Assembly: GCA_963565915.1 (NCBI GenBank) | Contig: OY751491.1 | Location: forward strand, 1,984,001-2,048,000 | Direction: 5' to 3' | DNA: 64,000 bases | Origin: Entoloma clypeatum | Lineage: Eukaryota > Basidiomycota > Agaricomycetes > Agaricales > Entolomataceae | In this document: positions 37,028-45,520 of the stretch, piece by piece | Numbering within the stretch: position 1 is the first letter of the stretch | Layout of the letters: every line of letters starts with the position of its first letter | Notes under the pieces: model-generated | The model's input: only the letters and a program-made list of their open reading frames with translations | Told to the model about the DNA's origin: nothing | Database searches by the model: none | Position numbers and translations under genes: made by a program

Positions 37028-37396
37028 CTACTCCCATCCATCGTTGCCATTTGGATCGGCCCAGGCAGGGTCAACTCGGTTACCCCAATCCTTTATCAGT
37101 TCATCGTTTACCGCCGTGGCAAACTCTAAACCTCGAACGGCGAGGCGAAGGCGTTGATTCTCGACAGCAAGGGTGTTGGTATAGTTTTTGAGGATGAGCT
37201 TCTCCTCAGCGGTGGGGGCGGTTGGTAAATCGGAGAGGGTATGAAGGCGGATATGCATCTGCCGGTGGAGGATGTCGGCGACGGAGGTTTCGAGCGCATG
37301 GATCTGGTCGCGCATGGAGAGCGCTTCGCCGATGAGGGTGGTGATGGTGGGGTTGATATCGGAAGCATCGGTGGAGGCGGTGGTGATGTTGGACAT
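37028..37396 (-). CDS. Extra chromovirus ORF between pol and the 3' LTR (122 aa, unknown)
   Basis: Starts at ATG 37396 and stops at 37028. It is predicted to be mostly helical with a heptad-like centre (MRDQIHALETSVADILHRQM) and an acidic Trp-rich end (WGNRVDPAWADPNGNDGWE). The same ORF, roughly two thirds identical by eye, lies at the same place in copy 2 (61384-61755). No match to envelope, nucleocapsid or host domains is recognised. It is intact here although gag and pol are broken. Function unknown; a structural or Gag-interacting coiled coil is possible. Confidence 0.75.
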   Translation of the reverse strand: MSNITTASTDASDINPTITTLIGEALSMRDQIHALETSVADILHRQMHIRLHTLSDLPTAPTAEEKLILKNYTNTLAVENQRLRLAVRGLEFATAVNDELIKDWGNRVDPAWADPNGNDGWE

Positions 37397-37512
37397 GGCA
37401 GAAATGATGTTTGAAAGGTATAAGAAGAACGGTGTGTTGGGCGAGAAGAGTTGGAGCGGGGAACTCGATGTGACAGAAGTCGATGTGGAAAATGGTTCTC
37501 AAAGTTTGTTCT

Positions 37513-40500
37513 TTTATCGTGGACGCGATGGATTTTGCCGATGAAAATCTCGGATCAAGTCTTGAGCGTTCTGAACATTAGTCCGAGGTTCCCACGTGTT
37601 CTCTTCTGGGCCATACCCTTCCCATTGGACAAGGTACTGGATCTTTCCACGGAATTTCCGAGAGTCTAGGATCGTGGAGACGTGGTATTCTTCTCATCCT
37701 TCGACGATGATCGGATCAGGGGCTGGCTTCTTTTTCTGAATGGCATACTTCGGGGTTTCGTATGGTGATAACAGGGTCTCGTTGAACACAGGGTGGATCA
37801 TCTTCCAAGTTTTGGGAAGATCAAGACGGTATGCGCTAGCTCCTTTCTTCTCTAGGACTTTGAACGGTCCGTGTCGGAGGGCGTCAAGTTTCTTTGAGGG
37901 ACGATCAGTCCTGATGTTAGTCCCTTCCAGCCACACCTTGTCTCCGATGCGGTAATTCCGAGACGGGCTTCGTCGTGTGTCAACTGTTTTCTTCATCTGA
38001 TCCTGGGCCTGTTTCAGTGCTGCGTTGGCTTCTTCTCGTGCCTGTCTGAGTTTTTTCAAGAAGTCGTTTGCCGCTGGATTGGTGTCTTCCAACACAAGTT
38101 CTCCCTTCCAAGGATGCAGACCATAGTTGAGATAGAATGGTGTGTACTTTGTCGCTTGATGTTCTTTGTCATTGTACTGGAATTCTGCGATTGTGATCCA
38201 TTCTGCCCAATAATCTTGTAGATGGTTGACAAAGTTTCGTAAGAACACCTCGGTTTCCTGATGCGATTGTTCGGCTTGTCCATCAGTTTGTGGATGGTAT
38301 GCAGTGGACAGGTTTCTCTTGATTCCCAACATGCGGCAAAGCATCTCCATGAACTTCGCGGCGAACTGTGGTCCTCTGTCGCTAATGATCTTCTTAGGGA
38401 TCCCATGAAGCTTCCATATCTGGTCCCGATAGATCTTGGCTAATCCTTCAGCCGATAGTTCCACGGTTGTCGGGATGAGATGAAGCATCTTTGAATGTCT
38501 GTCCGTGATGACCAGAATTGCGTTCTTCCCATCAGATTCTGGTATCGGTCCCATGACGTCAATTCCTATGTCTTCCCATGGTTGACTTGGCGCGGCGTTA
38601 GGGTGTAGAGGGGCGTGTCTCCTTTGGCGGCTGATCTTGTTACGTTGACAGGTGTCACACCCTTTCACATACTTCTTTACGTCATGTAGGATGGTGGGCC
38701 ACCAGTAGGTGCGAGTGAGGAGTTCATGTGTTCGATATTGTCCTGGATGTCCTGCCACTGGTGCATCGTGCGCTTCAAACATCAGTTCTTGGCGCAATTG
38801 TGGGTCTGGTGGAACATAGACTCGTTCTCCTGCGTAGGTGATGCCATTTTCCTGCTGGTACCAGTGAGGATTCTTCTTCAGACCCTGGGCTACTTCTGTC
38901 TCCATGCGATTCGAGGCCTTGATGCGTGCGATCCATGGGTTTTCGATGGTTGTGATGTTTCCGATTTTGATGGAATCAGATGTTTCACCCCCTTCAAAGA
39001 ATTGTTCCTCTGTGAACATCTCCATTTGTATCACATCTTCTGATTCCAATCGTTTCAAAAATAGCCCCTCCTTGAGCATTTGGTCGCTGTCCTGCGGCTC
39101 GAGTTCCGTCTCATACCAGGGTAAACGTGACAGGATGTCTGCTTTCGCGTTTGTCTTCCCAGGTACATGTCGCAATTCGAAGTCATAATCTTGTAACTTC
39201 ATCTTCCAGCGCCTCTGTCGTTGGTTTAGGTCCTGAGGACGCCGGAAATACTCCAGGTTTTTGTGATCGGTTAAGATCTCGAAACGTTCCTTGGCTTCAA
39301 GTAGATAATGTCGCCAGTCCTTCAGTGCTTCCATGACTGCCAAGAGTTCCTTGTCATATATCTTGTAATTCTGTTCGGCTGCGGACATGGTCCGCGACAA
39401 GAACGCGATAGGATGCCACTTGTCGTCTTGTTTCTGTGAGAGTACCGCTCCAATCGCATAACCCGATGCATCGGTTTCGACCCTGAACTGTCCGTCCGGT
39501 TTGGGCAATGCCAAGACTGGTGCTGTCGTGATTGCCCGTATGAGACCTTCAAATGCTTCTTGCGCCGCTGGTCCCCATGTGAATGCTGTATTCCCCGTAA
39601 GTGTTGTGAGTGGCTTTGCGATGTTTGAGTATCCTTCAATGAAGCGTCGATAAAAATTGGCAAATCCCAGGAACCTCTGGACTTCCTTTTTTGATGTGGG
39701 TACTCGCCAGTTCCGGATTGTGTCCACCTTTTCGGTTTCCATCTCAACACGTCCTTCTCCAATGACATATCCCAATATGGGGCATTTCGTTACTTCCCAA
39801 AGACACTTCTTCTCCTTTAGGAACAGGTCATTGTCTGACAGAATCTGCAAGATCTCTTTGGTGTTCCGGGCGAGTTCTTCCTTGGTTTTACCAATAACCA
39901 CTATGTCATCCATGTAAATCACACAGATGCGCCGACGGATCTGATCCCTGAATAGGCTGGCCATCATCCGAGAGAACGTTCCCGGGGAGTTGCAGAGACC
40001 GAAAAACATGACCAATGGTTCAAACAATCCTCAGCTGGTCAGGAAGGCGGCTTTCCATTCGTCACCCTTCTTAATCCGCACATTATTGTATCCCCACATG
40101 ATGTCCATTTTGTTGAAGTAGACTGCGTCCTTCAATACATCCAAGAGGTCGTTGATGCGTGGGAGTGGGAATTTGTCCTTAACCGTGAATTTATTGACCG
40201 TGCGATAATCCTGTACCAATCGTTTGGAACCGTCTTTCTTGTTAATGAAGAAGCAGGGTGATGCATAAGGGGATTTGGACGGTCGGATCTTTCCAGTTGC
40301 CAGGCCTTCATCGATGAATTCGTCCAGTTCTTCTTGCTCCTTTTGGGTCATAGGATATGTGTTTCCTCCTAGCTCCTTTGGTGCGTCCGGTGTAAGTTCG
40401 ATGCCGTGGTCCCATTCTCTTTCCTTTGGGATCTTGTCAAAGTTTTCTTTTTCAAAGAGATGGGCAAAACGTTCAACGTATGAGGGTCGTTTGGTTGTGG

Positions 40501-41122
40501 GAGGTGGTGTGGGAGTAACTGCTTCCAATATGGGGTCTCCGGGCTTCCATTTCTGATCTGATTTCTTGGGCGCGTCCTTGTCTCGTACTTCCACCATGCG
40601 AACCCGATGTTTGCGACCATTAAGGTTAACCCTGAAATCTGAGTGTTTGGTTTGACATGTTGATGGGCACCGGTTGAATGTTACAGTGCCGGTCGTCCAA
40701 TTGATTGTGGGGTTGTGGTGTACCAACCAGTCATGTCCCAAAAGCATGTCCGTTCTCCCAATGTCCAATACCATTGCTTCCATGGTTTCCTGGTGTGTTC
40801 CTAAGTCCAGCCTGACTTCGGCAAGTTTTTTTGCTTTCTGTTGTCGGTTCGGCGATCCATCCGCATTTAGGATTGATATGGGCTTTATTCCACGTGTGGG
40901 AAGGTTCTGTTCGCGTACTATTCTGGGATGGATACATGTGCGTTCACATCCGCTATCAACCTCGGGTCGAATGGCCTTTGGTCCTCGTCGTGTTTTGATC
41001 TGAGCTTGCAGCTTGATCTCTCGTCGTTTCGGAGGTTTATCTCCCTTGACAATCTTAGTTGACGCAACGGCTCGCTTTGCAGGGATAACATAAGTTATAT
41101 TGTCTGTAGCTGCACCAGGCAA
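37513..41122 (-). pseudogene. Chromovirus pol (protease, RT, RNase H, integrase, chromodomain), two stops
   Basis: One minus-strand frame from 41122 to 37513, broken by TGA at 40031-40033 and 37694-37696. Order: aspartic protease with VDSGCERT, RT with LPRINDLLD, GLFEPLVMFFGLCNSP and VIYMDDIVV, RNase H with ETDASGYAIGAVLSQK, integrase zinc finger (GHPGQYRTHELL...CDTCQRNK) and DDE core (GIDVMGPIP, ISDRGPQFAAKF, YHPQTDGQAE), GPF-type segment, and a C-terminal chromodomain ([30 protein letters not shown]). Both stops fall where copy 2 or the motif suggests CGA. It lies in the -1 frame relative to gag. Confidence 0.92.
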
Positions 41123-41163
41123 GCGAGTTCGTTTAATGGATAAGGGTCGCGACTTAGCATCGT

Positions 41164-42719
41164 TTAATCGGACCCTTCGGGAAAATCCTTCTCATCGGTC
41201 TCTATGGTGATGGTTTCATCATCATCGGTATCTCCATCAGACACCTTCCTAATCTTTCCAGAGTTCTTCTTCGGCTTGCGGCAGTTGCGCGCGATATGTC
41301 CTTCTTGGTCGCAGTTGAAACACTTACGACCGTCTTTCTTCTTTGGGGCTTTGCAGTCTTTGGCAAGGTGACCAAAGTGCTGACAGTTGTAGCAACGGGC
41401 TACTCCTGCTTTGTCGATCTCCATGGCTTTGCCTTGACCACCATAAGTGGTGCCCGATCCGGTGCGTGTGTCGCCACCCCCTCGGATGACTAATGCATGT
41501 CCCTCCATCTGTCGTCCCTTGTTTCGGATCTCCTTTGCGTAATCAGTGTACGTCTTGCCATTGCTAGCCACTTGTTCAGAAATTCTGCGGTTGACGTTCT
41601 TTTCCAGGATGTATTTCCCAGTTTCGTCGCCAAGGTTTGACAGCTTCAAGAGCTCTTCGAATTCGTCCAAGAATTCGTCGATGGTGCGTTTCTCCTGTTT
41701 CAGGACTTCCAGTCTCGCCTTGGCCGCTGCCGACTTGTTGGCAATAGAGAATCACGTAGCGATGTCGTCTGAGAACCCTAACCAGGTGATGTTCTCGCCA
41801 TCGGTGGCAAGGTCGTCTAACTTGTTGCTGGCCCAGTGTTTACCAGACCCTTCCATCATGCGGGATAACACCGCAAGAATCTTCTGATCGTCGGACAGGC
41901 CCTTCTGGAACCTGATGTATAATTTGGTGGCTTTCCACCACTCGTCGAAGGTGTGTCTGTCTTTGAACATCCCAGGATCTTTGATGATCTTGGATGTATC
42001 CATTGTTTGTACTGTCGGTGCTTCTGCCGTGTCTAGAACCTGCGGAGTAGGAGAGGTGTCGGATTGTTGGGATGAAGATGGGGTTCGGGATACAGGTAGG
42101 GGTTGAAAATCAGTCCCTGTTCTAGGCGTCTGTTCGGTATCTGACTGCGCGGAGTCAAAAGTAAATTCGTCAGGGGACTCGTCGGCGGAATCGGTGGCAA
42201 AACGTTCGGGGTATTTCCTCTGTAGATCTCTAAGGAATCTCTGTTCCTGCGCGTCTGTTGGTCGCGAGAAGGGGTCAAGTCTCTCGTTTCGTGCCCAACG
42301 GTTGTACTCGGTCTGTTGCTCGTTGGTGGTGAAGTGGGCGTAGATCTGCTGCTTCGAGTAAGACGTGGTGATGTGGCTCTGGGACGTCTCGATGTGAGCG
42401 TCCTAATCAATCTTCTGATAACGGTTGTCTGGACACCGATAAACTCTCTGATCTCTGTGATCCGACCTGTCTGAGGTCCTTCTTGAACGCGAAAGCTTTT
42501 GAGTTCGTTCTGTCGGGCGTTGTAACGCGCGATCTGGTGTTGCCGAGCAAGATGGATGCTCTCTGCTATCTCGCCGTGGGGGCGATGCTCGTCGTTGTCT
42601 AGTTCTTCGTCAAGCACCTGCTGTAGGATGCGACGGATCTCCGATTCAATGTACTGCTGGATGAGTGTAAAATCGATACTGTCTCGAGGACTTAGCTCCT
42701 CCTGTCGGGCTTCTGGCAT
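41164..42719 (-). pseudogene. Chromovirus gag with two CCHC knuckles, frameshifted
   Basis: Starts at MPEARQEELSPRDSIDF (42719). A frameshift near 42400 moves the true frame, which then reads through YSKQQIYAHFTTNEQQ and DTAEAPTVQTMDTSKIIKD. A TGA at 41752-41754 (ATW to AT-stop) follows FSDDI. The last part (41670-41164) has capsid C-terminal helices and two zinc knuckles CYNCQHFGHLAKDC and CFNCDQEGHIARNC, then an acidic tail. Packaging of the RNA and particle formation is the family role; this copy cannot make full-length Gag. Confidence 0.88.
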
Positions 42720-42808
42720 GCTGAATGGGTTACTGGTGAAGTCTTCAAAGAAGCGCGATGTCTTGACTCGTCTGGTAGTTGCTCTCTTCGCTCTGGGCGA
42801 ACCTAATG

Positions 42809-42819
42809 AGATTTAGCAA
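42809..42819 (-). promoter_or_regulatory. Putative self-priming primer binding site
   Basis: Two bases after the 5' LTR the sense strand reads TTGCTAAATCT. This is the exact complement of AGATTTAGCAA, which lies in the LTR about 34 nt after TATATAAA and so would be the start of the RNA. That is the arrangement of Tf1/sushi self-primed elements; no tRNA 3'-end complement was recognised. Confidence 0.65.
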
Positions 42820-42821
42820 CT

Positions 42822-43191
42822 TGTTATGCGTAACAAACCGTTCCAAGGTTCGGGCAGAGTATGCAGGAAGATGGAAAGGCGAAGAGCAATGTGATTGCTA
42901 AATTTAAGGAATGTAGCTATGGTACATGAGGTTTATATAGTACTGACTATGAGCGGCAGCGAATGAGTCAGTAACTGCGGAAGGCAGTGCGCATGAGTAA
43001 GGCGACTGCGGAAGGCTATGCACTAATGAGTAAGCTGACTGCGGAATGAGTCAGACAGCTGCGGAAAGCGAGTCAGCGCGGGAGCGAAGTATACTAAAGG
43101 AAATAAAGTATAATATGATATGTGTAAGCGGGGGCCGATGAGTAAAAGTGAAAAGGTAAGCATATACATCCGTAGTCGTTAGTCCGTAACA
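42822..43191 (-). repeat. 5' LTR of chromovirus copy 1
   Basis: 370 bp, same length and ends as the left LTR. Differences seen: T for C in AAATCT, A for G near ATATACGTCC, and G for A in the last ten bases. The first lies inside the predicted self-priming 11-mer. Confidence 0.93.
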
Positions 43192-43196
43192 TGATC
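43192..43196. repeat. Target site duplication (right), TGATC
   Basis: Direct repeat of 36616-36620 across the chromovirus insertion. Confidence 0.9.
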
Positions 43197-43728
43197 CTTT
43201 GACAATGACAGGAAGGATCTGGTGAAAGTCGCCACCAAAGACAATAGAAAGACCACCGAAAGGGAGATTTGAACTGCGGATATCTTGGAAGGAGCGATCG
43301 ATAGCTTCATGAATGTGACGATGCTGCATAGGTGCCTCATCCCAGATGACCAAGTCTGTTTGTTGAATGAGCTCAGCCAGAGGTGAAGACTTGCTGATAG
43401 AGCAGGTGGAGGTCTCATGAATCTTGAGAGGGATTCGAAAGATGGAATGGGATGTGCGACCGCCATTGAGGAGAAGAGCAGCGATGCCAGATGAAGCCAC
43501 ACAGAGGACAATTTTGCCTTGGCCACAAAGATGATAGGCAAGGGTGTTGTAGAGATAAGTCTTCCCAGTGCCTCCTGGGCCATGAAGGAAAAAGGTCTGG
43601 CCAGACCTGGTGGTGACTGCTTCCAGAATCTGATTGAAGGCATGGCGCTGGTACACGAAAAAACACGTAAGAAACAGTGCAGAGGATGACTGAAAAGTGT
43701 AGGAATGAGAGATTGTTGAATGGATCAC
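43192..43728 (-). pseudogene. Helitron helicase, N-terminal half
   Basis: Minus-strand frame with Walker A HGPGGTGKT, CVASSGIAALLLNGG, Walker B LVIWDEAPM and FGGDFHQILPVIVKG, the Pif1/Helitron helicase signatures. The frame runs into the LTR insertion right after VIVKG and resumes at 36620. Sequence before QRHAFNQIL is not recognised as Rep, so the 5' part is missing. Confidence 0.82.
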
Positions 43729-43785
43729 GTGCTTGGACAGTTGATTCGCAGGAAAAAAGGTTCGCGCTCCGCGCTCACGTGATCC
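43722..43785. repeat. Inverted repeat GGATCACGTG / CACGTGATCC
   Basis: A perfect 10-bp inverted repeat (43722-43731 and 43776-43785) encloses about 44 bp that include smaller GC-rich palindromes. It lies between the truncated Helitron D and the 5' end of Helitron A. Confidence 0.75.
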
Positions 43786-43894
43786 GGCAACTCGCGCTGC
43801 GCGCTCGCCCTACTGAAAGGACGACGTTTTGCTTACGTTATTTTATGTAACATATTAGTCAGAAACCATGTCCCACGCTCGACGTCTTTTAGTA

Positions 43895-45520
43895 TCTATA
43901 CTACTAATGGGAGGGAAGGTGGGAAATTGGTTGCTTGACATTTTGACAATTGTGGGAATAGTATGACCAAGACTGAAAAAAAGTGATGTAAGGTTTAGGT
44001 AAGTCTTATCTAAGTCTTATGTAAAATTACATAAGAAATTGGTCAGCTTTTCGTCCTCCCATGGGGTAAGTGCGGAGCACGAACCTTATTTCCTGTGTGA
44101 GCACAGAGTGCGAACCTTTTTTCCTGATTTTGATGGACCCTTGATGGTGCCCTGTCTCAGGGTCTGTGCCTTGGCGCCATGCAATGGCTGCCCATCAAGG
44201 TTGCCATGTGGCGCTTTTTTGGTTGTTTGGGTGAGTCCTTGGGCACACAAGCAAGGGCAGGAGATCTGAGGACCATATTATGTTACTGCCGCAGGTCTGA
44301 GCGCCATGACACATTGCATAAAGATACTTACTCTGTGAGCCTTGGCGAGCACAAAATTTGTATACAGACAGGAGCCTTGGCATCCCCCACCCCCTCCCCC
44401 TGGAGGGGGGGGAACTCTAGAAATAGAATATGGTGAGCCTTGGCGAGCACAAGAATATATACGGCAGCAGGGGTTTGGGGGCAGCAGCCCCCAAGCACGG
44501 GTTAATCCAGACAAGCGAGGGTTGCAGGTCTGAGCACCATGACACATTGCGTAAAGTGTTACTATTCCACCAGACAAGCGAGGGCCGCAGGTCCGAGCGG
44601 CATGACACATTGCATAAAGATACTTACTCTGTGAGCCTTGGCGAGCACAAAATTTGTATACAGACAGGAGCCTTGGCATCACCCACCCCCTCCCCCTGGA
44701 GGGGGAGGAAACCCTAGAAATAGGATATGGCGAGCCTTGGTGAGCACAAGAATATATACGGTGGCAGGGGTTTGGGGGCAGCAGCCCCCAATGAGTTGTG
44801 ATCCGTAGCGAAGCAGGGGTTAATCCAGACAGGCGAGAGCTGCAGGTCTGAGCACCATGACACATTGTGTAAAGTGTTACTATTCCACCAGACAAGTGAG
44901 GGCCGCAGGTCCGAGCGCCATAACACATTGTGTAAAGATACTTACTCTGCGTAAAGTGTTACTATTCCACCAGACAAGCGAGGGCCGCAGGTCCGAGCGG
45001 CATGACACATTGCATAAAGATACTTACTCTGTGAGCCTTGGCGAGCACAAAATTCCATAACACATTGTGTAAAGATACTTATTATGTGAGCCTTGGCGAG
45101 CACAAAATTTGTATACAGGCAGGAGCCTTGGCGAGTGCCATGACACATTGCGTAAAGTGTTACTATTCCACCAGACAAGCGAGGGCCGCAGGTCCGAGCG
45201 CCATAACACATTGTGTAAAGATACTTACTCTGTGAGCCTTGGTGAGCACAAAATTTGTATACAAGCAGGAGCCTTGGCGAGTGCCAAGGTTAAGAGAATA
45301 AGTTTGATGAACTCCACCCCCCTCCCCCTCCCCCTGGAGGGGGGGGGAACCCTAGAAATAGGATATGGCGAGCCTTGGCGAGCACAAAAACTCGCAGCAG
45401 GGGTTTGGGGGCGGGAGCCCCCAACGAGCTGTGACCCGTGTGAAGCTCAACGGTTGTGAGCTTTTGCGAACACCGCGAGCAATGCTCACTGCCGTAGCGA
45501 AGCACGGGTTAATAAGCTCG
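43895..45520 (+). mobile_element. Helitron A (non-autonomous, 1.6 kb)
   Basis: Starts TCTATACTACTAATGGGAGG after an A and ends ...GTAGCGAAGCACGGGTTAATAAGCTCG, with a GAGCA/TGCTC hairpin about 40 bp before the end. The same 5' and 3' ends bound B and C. It has no Rep or helicase; its body is a tandem array of short modules. The next element starts at the following base. Confidence 0.78.
44290..45480 (+). repeat. Tandem array of Helitron-end modules
   Basis: Repeated modules of variable length contain GCGAGGGCCGCAGGTCCGAG, CATGACACATTGCATAAAG and GAGCCTTGGCGAGCAC. Occurrences of the last begin near 44336, 44432, 44632, 44730 (variant), 45034, 45091, 45233 (variant) and 45370. Poly-C/poly-G runs (CCCCCTCCCCCTGGAGGGGG) recur three times. 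Spacing is irregular, so this is nested amplification and not a simple satellite. Confidence 0.75.

Larger units (their letters stand above)
36621..43191 (-). mobile_element. Complete Ty3/Gypsy chromovirus (copy 1) inserted in Helitron D
   Basis: Full-length LTR retrotransposon in minus orientation: 370 bp LTRs on both sides, TGATC target duplication, PBS next to the right (5') LTR, gag, pol with protease-RT-RNase H-integrase-chromodomain, an extra ORF, and a purine-rich tract next to the left (3') LTR. By eye the two LTRs differ at about three positions, all transitions, so the insertion is fairly young. Stops in gag and pol make this copy non-autonomous. Confidence 0.93.
35519..43731 (-). 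mobile_element. Helitron D: 5'-truncated remnant, split by a chromovirus
   Basis: The 3' terminus at 35519 (minus strand reads GTAGCGAAGCACGGG...GCTCG then T) matches the 3' ends of Helitrons A-C. Inside, on the minus strand, is a Pif1-type helicase in two parts (43192-43728 and 35650-36620) separated by the chromovirus at 36621-43191. No copy of the 5' terminus TCTATACTACTAAT is present on this strand, so the Rep part and 5' end are lost. The right boundary is approximate. Confidence 0.65.

Noticed and set aside
44290..45480. Repeats that could be taken for a CRISPR array
   Set aside because: Units vary in length and spacing, match Helitron ends, and the genome is eukaryotic.
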